Shown here: piece by piece, positions 8,471-16,733 of the stretch
How positions within the stretch are numbered: position 1 is the first letter of the stretch
How the letters are laid out: each line of letters opens with the position of its first letter
From: Candidatus Baltobacteraceae bacterium
GTDB lineage: Bacteria; Vulcanimicrobiota; Vulcanimicrobiia; Vulcanimicrobiales; Vulcanimicrobiaceae
Direction of reading: 5' to 3'
Length of the DNA stretch: 57,592 bases
Assembly (NCBI GenBank): GCA_036559195.1
Contig: DATBTN010000046.1
Span: 1-57,592 of the forward strand
Program-made: the position numbers and the translations under genes
Notes under the pieces: generated by a model
What the model was told of the DNA's origin: nothing
Databases searched by the model: none
The model's input: the letters and a program-made list of their open reading frames with translations, nothing else

Positions 8471-9313
8471 CTAGACGATTCGTATCGCGTTGCGCAAGAT
8501 GCCGATCTTCTCGATCTCGATTTCGACGACGTCGCCATCGTTGAAAAATTCGGGCGGCGTGCGGGCGAACCCGACGCCGTCGGGCGTGCCGGTCGCGATG
8601 ACGTCGCCCGGTTCGAGCGTCATGCCGCGGCTCAATTCGGCGATCAAACGCGGAAGCTTGAAAATCATCTGATCGGTATTCGCAGACTGTTTTCGAACGC
8701 CGTTGATTCGCAGGGCGATATCGAGGTGCTGCGGATCGCCGAGCTCGTCGGGCGTGACGATCCACGGCCCGATCGGACAGCTCGAATCGATGCTTTTTCC
8801 CTTGAGCCACTGCACGTGTGCGCGCTGCAGATCGCGCGCCGAGATATCGTTAAGCGCGGTGTAACCGAAGACCGCATCGAGCGCGCGATCCTCGGTCGCG
8901 TCTTTGATGCGCGTTCCGATCACGACGGCGAGTTCCGCTTCCCAATCGAAGCTCGGCGAAACGCGCCGCGAGAATTCCAGCGTCGCCGCGGGATCGGCAA
9001 TCGCCGTCGGCGCTTTGCTGAAGAACGTCGGGACGTCGGGAAGCTTCAGCTCGCGGCCCAGCGCGCGCGCGCCCTCCTTCGCGTGCTCCAGATAGTTGCG
9101 TCCCACGCAAAAAACGTTCTTGTGCGGACGTACGGGCGCCGCCAGCGCGATCTGCGCGAGATCGAAGGATTCGTCCGTATGCGTCCGCGTGCGTTGCTCC
9201 GGCGAGAGACCGATGTACTCGAACAACGACGAGCAGGCGATCGCTTTAACGCGATCGCCTTCAATAAACCCCGGCCGAACCTGCCCGTCGTGATGGAAGC
9301 TCAGATACCGCAC
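8471..9313 (-). CDS. fumarylacetoacetate hydrolase family protein
   Basis: A 280-residue enzyme of the FAH / 2-hydroxyhepta-2,4-diene-1,7-dioate isomerase superfamily. Visible features are FCVGRNYLEHAKE, the metal-ligand stretch FDWEAELAVVIG, YTALNDISARDLQ and the C-terminal GDVIATGTPDGVG. These enzymes cleave or isomerise C-C bonds of beta-diketo acids, or decarboxylate oxaloacetate-like compounds, with a divalent metal. The exact substrate cannot be read from sequence. It heads the operon running into the transhydrogenase genes. Cytosolic. Confidence 0.9.
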   Translation of the reverse strand: MRYLSFHHDGQVRPGFIEGDRVKAIACSSLFEYIGLSPEQRTRTHTDESFDLAQIALAAPVRPHKNVFCVGRNYLEHAKEGARALGRELKLPDVPTFFSKAPTAIADPAATLEFSRRVSPSFDWEAELAVVIGTRIKDATEDRALDAVFGYTALNDISARDLQRAHVQWLKGKSIDSSCPIGPWIVTPDELGDPQHLDIALRINGVRKQSANTDQMIFKLPRLIAELSRGMTLEPGDVIATGTPDGVGFARTPPEFFNDGDVVEIEIEKIGILRNAIRIV

Positions 9314-9318
9314 GGCCG

Positions 9319-9867
9319 TTACGGTTTAGGCGTCGGTTTGACCACGGATTTTTTAACGATGGCCTTGATGTCCGGCAGATTCTTGACGGCGTCGTTCTGC
9401 TTTTTCGCCTGCGCCGCGGCCTCGGCCGCCGCTTTGGCGTTGCCGCGTTTCGCGATGTCGACCATGTTGTTGGCCGCGCCCTGTTCGTTGCCCCAATTGC
9501 CGCCGGCCTTGACCAGCGAGATGTGCCGTACGAGGTTGTGGTTCTTGGGATTGTAGTCGTACGTAACGTGATACATGCCGACGAGCGCCGTACCGTTGGG
9601 ACGGCGGATCCACATCTGCAAGACGTTTCCGTAGGTCTTCGCGTTAAAGTTGAGATCTTTGCACGATTTACCGGATTTTACGCGCACGACCTGACCTTGC
9701 TTGTTCACTTCGACGTTGAAGTCGGTGTGCAGGGCTTGCGTGGGCATCCGCGGCGTGGGCAGCGCGCGGGGCGTTGCCGTTTTGGCGGCGTTCGCCGCGC
9801 CGGCGAAGGCCGGTGCGAGCGCAAAGAGAGCTGCGAGGGCAATCGCCCGCGTTGTGATCAGTTTCAT
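9319..9867 (-). CDS. secreted protein of unknown function
   Basis: A 182-residue protein with a signal peptide (MKLITTRAIALAALFALAPA, cleavage near AGAANA). The mature part has SGKSCKDLNFNAKTYG, a YHVTYDYNPKNHNLVRHISL strand-rich region and an Ala/Lys-rich C terminus (AKAAAEAAAQAKKQND). The open frame extends upstream, but the signal peptide fixes this ATG. It follows the zinc-ribbon gene by seven bases and ends five bases before the FAH-family gene, so it belongs to the same transcription unit. Not recognised. Confidence 0.72.
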   Translation of the reverse strand: MKLITTRAIALAALFALAPAFAGAANAAKTATPRALPTPRMPTQALHTDFNVEVNKQGQVVRVKSGKSCKDLNFNAKTYGNVLQMWIRRPNGTALVGMYHVTYDYNPKNHNLVRHISLVKAGGNWGNEQGAANNMVDIAKRGNAKAAAEAAAQAKKQNDAVKNLPDIKAIVKKSVVKPTPKP

Positions 9868-9874
9868 TCCGTTC

Positions 9875-10060
9875 TTAATTCCGCGAGAGCGCTGCGAAGG
9901 CGTGGCCGCACGAGGCGCACGCGACCACCACCTGGTAGTGCGCGCCCGTTCGTTCGGCGAGCGAGTCGTCTTGTTGCTCGTCACTTCCACAATAACGGCA
10001 GTGAGTCGCGGCGAAGTTCCCCAGTCCCTGCCGGGACACGTCGCCGGCGATTCCAGGCAT
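9875..10060 (-). CDS. small zinc-ribbon protein
   Basis: A 61-residue protein with two knuckles, CRYCGSDEQQDD and CASCGHAF, about 27 residues apart, as in rubredoxin-like zinc ribbons. The ATG chosen gives MPGIAGDVSRQG; a longer frame exists but overlaps the divergent neighbour. It is the first gene of the minus-strand run toward the FAH-family gene, 33 bases from the divergent large surface-protein gene. The four Cys spacing makes it more likely a real gene than a chance frame. Role unknown. Confidence 0.6.
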   Translation of the reverse strand: MPGIAGDVSRQGLGNFAATHCRYCGSDEQQDDSLAERTGAHYQVVVACASCGHAFAALSRN

Positions 10061-10093
10061 GTCGTCATCAGCGCGTCGAATGACGGGCTCTCC

Positions 10094-12469
10094 ATGCCCC
10101 GCTGGTCTCGTCTTTTTGCTCTCGGGCTGCTCTTGCCGTTCGTCGCTAGCCTCGTGCCAGCGCGAGCCGCCCGCCCCATCGTCGATCTTCATAAGTTGGA
10201 CGCGTACTTTGCCCTTTTCGCTCGGGACTCAAACGTTCCGTGGGAGCCGAGCACGGTTCGGTTGGACACGTACTCAAGCGCGCCCGTCGAGTTTGCGGCC
10301 TACGCGGTAGACCCGTCCGACGTCCTCGTTGCCGGTTCAAATACGCGTCCCCGGGCGATCGACACGCACGCTCGCAGGCCCGTCGCTCGCTGGGAGTTCC
10401 GGCCCCCGGGCGGCTATCAATTCCAATCCAGCGAGGTGAACGTCCCGCTGGGGAGTCGCGAGGGCTTTTTCGTGATCGAGGCGCGCCGCGGCAACGTGGG
10501 CGAACAAGTTTGGATCAATCGGACCCGAATCGGCCTGCTTACAAAGGAAACGCCCGCCGGTATTCTGCTCTACGGTGCGGACCTGGGTACGGGGCGGGCG
10601 GACGCGCGGATGGAGGTTTCGCTGTTGATAAACGGGCGCTTCGATCAACGGCGGACCGACGCGCGCGGATTACTGCGCTGGAGCGGCGGCTCGCGCCCGA
10701 TCTTCGCACTCGCACGATCCGGTGCGAGCATCGCGTTCGTTTCCTTCTTACCGCAGGCGCCGCTGCCGTCGACGGTGGTCGGCCTGCGAGTGGGTTCGGC
10801 GGTCGTTCACGCCGGCGATGACTTGCGCGCGGTCGGATACGTACGGCGGCGAGCCGGGGCGATCTTGCGCGCGGCGCGCGGACGGGTTGCGATCGGCCTG
10901 CGCCTGCGCGGCGTTGCCGTTGCGACGACGGACGTCGAACTCGACGCCGCGGGCGCGTTTTCGGCGACGCTGCACGTGCCGCGCAACGCGCGCGCCGGAG
11001 AGTATGCCGTACTCGCGACCTCCGGCGCCGGGACCGCCGGCACGTCCGTGCACGTCGACGCCGACGCCGCGGGGCTCGCACTTTCACTCGCCGCGCAGTG
11101 CGACGGGCGCTGTTCGTCCGGCGCCGACGTGCCGATCGTCGTCCGGGCGGCGCGCGACGGAGTTCCCGCCGCCGGCGTGGCCGTGCACGTCGCCGTCGTG
11201 CGCTCGCCGCATGCCGGCAACGATGCCGCAAGCGCGGCGCCGTGGGGCATCACCACTTGGCTAAACGCGACCGCGTACACGGGCGCACAAGGCACGGCGC
11301 TCGTGCAGATTCCGCATCCCACCGACGGACTCGCCTCCACGTACGGCGTGCGCGCGGAAGCCGGCGGCGCGACCGCCGCAACGCGCGTCGTGGTACCGAC
11401 GGCCCCCATCGTGTTGAGACTGCGGCTCGATCGCAACGAACAAAGCGTCGGATCGCCGGTGGCCTTCGATCTTTTTGCCACCGACGCGTCGACCGGCGAG
11501 CCGGTCGCCGGCGTACGCGCGAGCGTTCGGCTCGAGCACGGAGCGTCGGTGCAAGAACAAACGCTGGCGCTCGACGAGCGCGGTCACGCCCGCGGCAGTT
11601 TTTCATCGCCGGCCGTGGGATCGAATTTGGTGGTGGCGAGTGCCGAGGCGGGCGGCAGCGTCGCGATGGACGCGCAAGCGGTCGCGGTCGTGCCGCAAGC
11701 GCTCGACGAAGCGCAGCAGACCAACACCGGCGACGTTGCGATCCAACTGGATCGAGAGCGTTACGCGCTTGGCGAGACCGTGCGTGCGAACGCGCGGCTT
11801 GCCGGCGCGCGCGGCGACGCGCTTTTAACGTACGAAAGTGCGCTCGGAACGCAAGCGGCGGTCGTGCCCGCAGGTGAGGGCCGCGCGAGCGCGGCGTTCG
11901 GCGCGGCCGACGCGCCCGGCGGTTTGTCGCTCGGCGCGGCATTCGTTCGCGACGGATCGCTGCGGTGGAGCACGATCCCGCTCGCGCTCGATGCGCCGGG
12001 TCGTCCGGTACTGCCGGTGCTGCAGCTCGACAAATCCGCCTACGCGCCGGATGCGACGGCGACGGCCGATCTCAGTGCGATGCGCCCGGGCGAGGGTACG
12101 CTCGTCGTGCGTCTGACGGCCGGCGCGCCGAGCGGCTCCGCGCTCTTCGATACCGCGCCCGATCTGCTCGGCGTCACGACGACGACATCGCAGGATACGG
12201 CGCCGGCGGAGCCGGCCTATCACCCGTGGGTCGATTCGACCGGCAAGCACGCGCAGATCATCACCTTCGAACGCCGGGGGACGCCGCCGCAAGATCTTAC
12301 CGTCGCCGATGCGGACGCGCGCGACGTCTACTGGAAGGTGGATCGCAGCGCGGGCGATCGCATCGTGATTCCCGTTCCCGCCGCGCGCGGGCGTTACACG
12401 CTTTCGATTTTGAAGATCGGCGACGACGGTCGCGTGAGCGCGGCATCGGCCGATTTGGTGGTACAGTAA
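10094..12469 (+). CDS. large secreted multi-domain protein, macroglobulin/Ig-like
   Basis: A 791-residue exported protein; I start at the ATG giving the signal peptide MPRWSRLFALGLLLPFVASL, because the upstream extension is antisense to other genes. The mature part is a chain of beta-sandwich-like domains, with phrases typical of macroglobulin MG2-type or bacterial Ig domains: GADVPIVVRAARDGVPAAGV, QSVGSPVAFDLFATDASTGE, YALGETVRANARLAGA and KSAYAPDATATADLSAMRPG. No thioester motif (CxEQ) is present, so it is not a complete alpha-2-macroglobulin. It ends five bases before polA. It probably acts at the cell surface; partner unknown. Confidence 0.72.
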   Translation: MPRWSRLFALGLLLPFVASLVPARAARPIVDLHKLDAYFALFARDSNVPWEPSTVRLDTYSSAPVEFAAYAVDPSDVLVAGSNTRPRAIDTHARRPVARWEFRPPGGYQFQSSEVNVPLGSREGFFVIEARRGNVGEQVWINRTRIGLLTKETPAGILLYGADLGTGRADARMEVSLLINGRFDQRRTDARGLLRWSGGSRPIFALARSGASIAFVSFLPQAPLPSTVVGLRVGSAVVHAGDDLRAVGYVRRRAGAILRAARGRVAIGLRLRGVAVATTDVELDAAGAFSATLHVPRNARAGEYAVLATSGAGTAGTSVHVDADAAGLALSLAAQCDGRCSSGADVPIVVRAARDGVPAAGVAVHVAVVRSPHAGNDAASAAPWGITTWLNATAYTGAQGTALVQIPHPTDGLASTYGVRAEAGGATAATRVVVPTAPIVLRLRLDRNEQSVGSPVAFDLFATDASTGEPVAGVRASVRLEHGASVQEQTLALDERGHARGSFSSPAVGSNLVVASAEAGGSVAMDAQAVAVVPQALDEAQQTNTGDVAIQLDRERYALGETVRANARLAGARGDALLTYESALGTQAAVVPAGEGRASAAFGAADAPGGLSLGAAFVRDGSLRWSTIPLALDAPGRPVLPVLQLDKSAYAPDATATADLSAMRPGEGTLVVRLTAGAPSGSALFDTAPDLLGVTTTTSQDTAPAEPAYHPWVDSTGKHAQIITFERRGTPPQDLTVADADARDVYWKVDRSAGDRIVIPVPAARGRYTLSILKIGDDGRVSAASADLVVQ

Positions 12470-12473
12470 AGCG

Positions 12474-15122
12474 ATGAGCGAATCGACGCCCGCGACCACG
12501 ACGGTCATGCTGCTCGACACCTACGGTTTGGTGTACCGCGCGTTCTTCGCGCTTCCGCCGTTGACGACCGTGCGGGGTATGCCGATCAACGCCGCCTACG
12601 GCTTCACGATGATGCTCAACAAACTGATCGCGGATGAGAAACCGACGCACGTTATCGCCGCGTTCGATAAGGGGCTGCCGGCGCAGCGCGTTGCGATGTA
12701 TCGCGAATACAAAGCGCACCGCGAGAAAATGCCCGACGATCTGCGTCCGCAGTTCGCCCTCGTACGCAAGGTCCTCGACGTCTACGGCATTCCGATCGTC
12801 GAAGTCGAAGGCGAAGAGGCCGACGACGTTATCGCGACGCTCGCGCGACAGGCCGCCGCGATCGGCGAGCGGGCCGTCGTCATCACGGGCGACCTCGATC
12901 TGCTGCAGATCGTTACCGATACGACGACGGTGCTCACGACGCGGCGCGGCATCACGGACCTCGGCCGTTACGATCCAGCGGCCGTACGCGAACGGTTCGA
13001 ACTCGATCCGTCGCAATTGCCCGATTACCGCGGCCTCAAAGGCGATCCATCCGACAACCTCCCGGGCGTTCCCGGCGTGGGTGAAAAGACGGCCATCAAA
13101 CTCATCAAAGCGGCCGGCACGCTCGATGCGCTCGTCGCGGATCCGTCGCTCGCGGGTACGCCTAAGCTGTGCAAGCTCCTCGAGGAGTACGGCGCGGCGG
13201 CGCAGCTCTATCGCGACGTGTCGACGATCAAAAACGATCTCGATCTCACGCTCGACTGGGACGCCGCGCGCTACGCGCCGCCCGCGAACGAGCAACTCTA
13301 TCGGCTCTACAGCGAACTCGAGTTCAAGACGCTGCTCAACAAACTCGACATGCCGGCCGAGATGCCGCTCTTCACCACCGAGCGTACGCTCGAAGGACGG
13401 TATCGCACCTACGTTGCGGCGACCGATCCGCCGGAGTTCGCCGACCTCGCACGCGAGATCGAGCGGCTCGCCGATAGCCCACGTTTGGCGATTGCCGTGC
13501 GCCCGGGCGGCGAGATCGGTCTCGCCGCCGAGCGCGCAACGGGTCTGGCCTTTTCGGCCGGCGCCCTCGCGCACGATGCGATTCGCCAAGCATTTTCGGC
13601 GCTGTGGCTTGGTTCGGCACGATTCGCCGCGTACGACGGCAAGAGCGTGTTCGCGCTGCTGCACGCGCACGGCTACGAACCGCGCGCGCTCGATGACGAC
13701 GCGATGATCGCCGCGCATCTGCTCAATCCGTCGCGAACCTTCGCGCATGCGGGCGATGCGGCGCTCGAGTTGCTCGAGTCCAACGTCGCCGACGATGCGG
13801 CCGCGCACGCCGACGCCACCCTCCAAGTAGTCGAGGTCGCGCGCGCGGAATTGGCGGCGCGCGAGCAGCTCGCGCTCTACGAAGAGATCGAGGTCCCGCT
13901 GGCGGCGATTCTCGCGAAGATGGAATGGACGGGCATCGCGATCGACCCGACCGAGCTGCACGTGCTGGCCGGCGAGATCGACGCCTCGATCGCGCGCCTC
14001 CAGAAACAGATCTACGATTTTGCAGGCGAAGAATTCAACATCGGCTCGCCGCAGCAACTCGGCAACGTGCTCTTCGGCAAGCTGCAGATTCGCGGCGGCA
14101 AGAAGAATAAGACCGGCTGGGCGACCGGCGTCGAAGTGCTGCAGGGACTCGCCCGCGAGTATCCGATCTGCGGCTTGGTGCTGGAGTACCGCGAAGTCAC
14201 CAAGCTCAAAAATACCTACGTCGACGTTATTCCGCAGTTGATGGACAAACGCGATCGGCGGTTGCGTACGGTCTTCAATCAAACGGCAACGGCCACCGGC
14301 CGTTTGAGTTCGACCAATCCGAATTTGCAGAACATCCCCGTGCGCGGCGATCTCGGCCGGCGAATCCGCAAGGCCTTCGTCGCACCGAGCGACGACTACG
14401 TGCTGCTCGCCGCCGATTACAGCCAGATCGAGCTACGGCTCATGGCTCACCTTTCGGGCGACGAGTCGATGCGCCAAGCGTTTCACGAGGGCCGCGACAT
14501 TCACGATTTTACCGCCCGCCAAATCTTCGCGCTCGGATCCGAGGCGGTGGTGGACGGCAATCAGCGGCGCATGGCTAAATCCGTGAATTTCGGATTGCTG
14601 TACGGAATGTCCGATTTCGGGCTCGCGCAGCGTTTGGAAATCGGCCGCACCGAAGCGCGCGAGATCACGACGGCCTATTTTGCGCGCTTCCCGCGCGTTC
14701 GCGACTATATCGAGAGCGTCGTCGCGGCGGGCCGGCGCGACGGCTTCGTGACCACGCTGCTCGGGCGGCGGCGGTACATGCCCGCGCTCGCTTCGTCCAA
14801 CTACATGCTCCGAGCGGCGGCGGAACGCGAAGCGACCAACGCACCGTTACAAGGAAGCGCGGCCGACCTTATGAAGCTCGCGATGGTCCGGATCGACAAG
14901 CGTTTGGGCAACGGTCACGCCGCCCGCATGCTCTTGCAGATTCACGACGAGCTGATCTTCGAAGTCGAACGCGCGCAGCTCAAGACCGTCGCGCGGCTCA
15001 TTCGCGAGGAGATGGAAGGGGCGATCGAGTTGAGCGTCCCGCTCGAAGTGACCGTAAAAACGGCCGGCAATTGGTACGATGTAGAAGCGTACGGTGAGGA
15101 TCGGATCGTCGAGAATGTTTAG
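12474..15122 (+). CDS. polA: DNA polymerase I
   Basis: Repair and Okazaki-fragment processing polymerase, 882 residues. The N-terminal 5'-nuclease domain (about 1-290) carries the acidic residues EGEEADDVIATLAR and TGDLDLLQ plus the helix-hairpin-helix GVPGVGEKTA. The polymerase domain has motif A LLAADYSQIELRLMAHLSG, motif B RRMAKSVNFGLLYGMSDFG and motif C LLQIHDELIFEV. The central 3'-5' exonuclease-like region (about 310-480) lacks the usual DxE acidic motif, so proofreading is probably lost, as in Thermus polymerases. TACAGT lies six bases before the ATG and there is no Shine-Dalgarno. Confidence 0.97.
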   Translation: MSESTPATTTVMLLDTYGLVYRAFFALPPLTTVRGMPINAAYGFTMMLNKLIADEKPTHVIAAFDKGLPAQRVAMYREYKAHREKMPDDLRPQFALVRKVLDVYGIPIVEVEGEEADDVIATLARQAAAIGERAVVITGDLDLLQIVTDTTTVLTTRRGITDLGRYDPAAVRERFELDPSQLPDYRGLKGDPSDNLPGVPGVGEKTAIKLIKAAGTLDALVADPSLAGTPKLCKLLEEYGAAAQLYRDVSTIKNDLDLTLDWDAARYAPPANEQLYRLYSELEFKTLLNKLDMPAEMPLFTTERTLEGRYRTYVAATDPPEFADLAREIERLADSPRLAIAVRPGGEIGLAAERATGLAFSAGALAHDAIRQAFSALWLGSARFAAYDGKSVFALLHAHGYEPRALDDDAMIAAHLLNPSRTFAHAGDAALELLESNVADDAAAHADATLQVVEVARAELAAREQLALYEEIEVPLAAILAKMEWTGIAIDPTELHVLAGEIDASIARLQKQIYDFAGEEFNIGSPQQLGNVLFGKLQIRGGKKNKTGWATGVEVLQGLAREYPICGLVLEYREVTKLKNTYVDVIPQLMDKRDRRLRTVFNQTATATGRLSSTNPNLQNIPVRGDLGRRIRKAFVAPSDDYVLLAADYSQIELRLMAHLSGDESMRQAFHEGRDIHDFTARQIFALGSEAVVDGNQRRMAKSVNFGLLYGMSDFGLAQRLEIGRTEAREITTAYFARFPRVRDYIESVVAAGRRDGFVTTLLGRRRYMPALASSNYMLRAAAEREATNAPLQGSAADLMKLAMVRIDKRLGNGHAARMLLQIHDELIFEVERAQLKTVARLIREEMEGAIELSVPLEVTVKTAGNWYDVEAYGEDRIVENV

Positions 15123-15552
15123 TCTATTGGCCTTCGCGCTCGCGCTGCAGACCGCGACGCCCGCACCCGCTGCGCCGATCGTGCTGCGCGCTCCGGCAGC
15201 GGCGTTGCGTCTCGAGGTAGCCGATACGGAACCGGCGCGCGAACGCGGGTTGATGAATCGGACGTTCCTGGCCGCACACACCGGCATGCTCTTCGTGTTC
15301 GATCGGGATCGCCCGGTGGAGTTCTGGATGAAAAACACGCTCGTTCCGCTCGATATGGTTTTCGTTGGAAGCGACGGCGTCGTGCGATCGGTTGCGGCGC
15401 GGGTCCCGGCGACGAGCCTCTCGACGCCCGACGCTCGGATCCCCCGCCGCGACGGCAGCGGAAAGTACGTCATCGAGTTACCGGCCGGCGAAGCGATGCT
15501 CGATGGAATTCGTCCCGGCGCGATCATCCACGGCATAACGGCGATCGAATGA
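15115..15552 (+). CDS. DUF192 family exported protein
   Basis: A 145-residue protein with a signal-like N terminus (MFSLLAFALALQTATPAPA) and the DUF192 core: ARERGLMNRTFLAAHTGMLF, then VEFWMKNTLVPLDMVFVGSDG and a C-terminal YVIELPAGEA stretch. These small beta-barrel proteins are usually periplasmic and uncharacterised. The ATG overlaps the polA stop by eight bases, and the next gene starts within its stop, so it is part of the polA-coaE run. Confidence 0.88.
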   Translation: MFSLLAFALALQTATPAPAAPIVLRAPAAALRLEVADTEPARERGLMNRTFLAAHTGMLFVFDRDRPVEFWMKNTLVPLDMVFVGSDGVVRSVAARVPATSLSTPDARIPRRDGSGKYVIELPAGEAMLDGIRPGAIIHGITAIE

Positions 15553-15920
15553 AGGTGTCGTCCAACGTGCGCGCCGCGCAGTTCGTCTTTATTGCTAACG
15601 TGGTGCTGCTCTTCGTCGCGAGCGAAATCTCGCTGCACGTGCAGCGAGCGCACGCGAGTTCGCTGGTGGTGTTTTTCGCGCTCATCGCCGCCGCCGCGGC
15701 TTTCGCCGGAAGCCTCTATATTCGCCGGATCGGGACGGGCGACGCGATCGCCTTACGCCGCTATTGGGTGCCTTTCGCGATCGTCGCGATCGCCTTTTTC
15801 GGGGCGCTGTCGCTCGCGCTGGCGGTCGTATTCGTATTCCTCGCCCACCGGCTGCTTGACGTACCGGCCGTGCGGGAGGCCTGCTGCGATAGCGCCCCCG
15901 TTCCCTGGCTCGGCTGGTAA
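15549..15920 (+). CDS. small membrane protein, unrecognised
   Basis: A 123-residue protein with about three hydrophobic helices (near residues 11-26, 39-57 and 73-98) and a short C-terminal tail containing CCDSAPVPWLGW. The start overlaps the DUF192 gene by four bases (ATGA) and its stop abuts mutM directly, so it is translationally coupled on both sides. No family recognised. Confidence 0.7.
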   Translation: MKVSSNVRAAQFVFIANVVLLFVASEISLHVQRAHASSLVVFFALIAAAAAFAGSLYIRRIGTGDAIALRRYWVPFAIVAIAFFGALSLALAVVFVFLAHRLLDVPAVREACCDSAPVPWLGW

Positions 15921-16733
15921 ATGCCCGAACTCCCCGAGGTTGAGACGATCGTCCGAGGTCTCGGACGCAAGATCGCCGGGATGACGATTTCGAGCGTGAA
16001 GGTCGCGATGCCAAAAATCGCGGTCGCTCCGCCTGGCGTGGATTTCGCCGCCGCCATCACCGGACAGCGCGTAACCGGGGTAACCCGACGAGGAAAATAC
16101 GCCGTTATCGAGCTCGCCACGGGGTTTGCGCTCGTGACCAGCTTGCGAATGACCGGGCGCCTGGTGGTGGGGGACGCCGGCGATCCGCCCTACCCCTATA
16201 GCCACGTGACGATCGGTTTCGGCGGCGGCTCGCGTCTGAGCTTTGCCGACGTGCGTCAGTTCGGGCGAATGCGCCTGGTGGGACCCGGCGAGCCCTGGGC
16301 GCAAGCCCTCGGCGTCGAGCCGCTCTCCGGGGACTTTACTCTTGAGCGCTTTATCGGTATGCTGTCGGGGCGGATAACGCCGGTCAAGGCTTTCCTCCTT
16401 GATCAGCGGCGCATCGCGGGCATCGGCAACATCTACGCCTGCGAAGCGCTCTGGGAAGCCGGGATCCGTCCCGGCAAGCCCGCGAAGGCGCTGACCAAAC
16501 CAGCGATTCGCCGACTGCACCACAGCATCGTGGACGTACTCGCACGCGCGATCGATATGCGCGGGACGAGCGTTGACGACTACGTGGATGCCGATGGACT
16601 ACGGGGCGGGTTTCAAAACGTGCTCTCGGTCTACGGTAGAAAAGGCGAGTTGTGTTCGCGTTGCGGCCACTCAATCGTTCGAACGGTCTTAGGACAACGT
16701 GGAACGTGGTGGTGCCGCGGTTGCCAAAAATAA
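15921..16733 (+). CDS. mutM: formamidopyrimidine-DNA glycosylase
   Basis: Base-excision repair enzyme removing 8-oxoguanine and formamidopyrimidines, with AP-lyase activity. The 270-residue protein begins MPELPEVETIVRGL, with the catalytic Pro and Glu at positions 2-3 of the precursor. It has the helix-two-turn-helix segment RIAGIGNIYACEALWEAGI and a C-terminal zinc finger, CSRCGH and CRGC. Its 3' end overlaps the start of the S1-domain gene by 35 bases, and it lies in the polA run, a DNA repair pairing. Confidence 0.96.
   Translation: MPELPEVETIVRGLGRKIAGMTISSVKVAMPKIAVAPPGVDFAAAITGQRVTGVTRRGKYAVIELATGFALVTSLRMTGRLVVGDAGDPPYPYSHVTIGFGGGSRLSFADVRQFGRMRLVGPGEPWAQALGVEPLSGDFTLERFIGMLSGRITPVKAFLLDQRRIAGIGNIYACEALWEAGIRPGKPAKALTKPAIRRLHHSIVDVLARAIDMRGTSVDDYVDADGLRGGFQNVLSVYGRKGELCSRCGHSIVRTVLGQRGTWWCRGCQK

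Noticed and set aside
8041-8538. N-terminal extension of pntAA to 543 residues
   Set aside because: The extension is Arg/Ser-rich, lies over two other genes and precedes the conserved PntA N terminus MNVVVAREA.
12297-14282. 661-codon open frame antisense to polA
   Set aside because: Arg/Glu/Asp/Leu-rich composition typical of the antisense of a high-GC gene; no motif, and it lies wholly over a clear DNA polymerase I gene.
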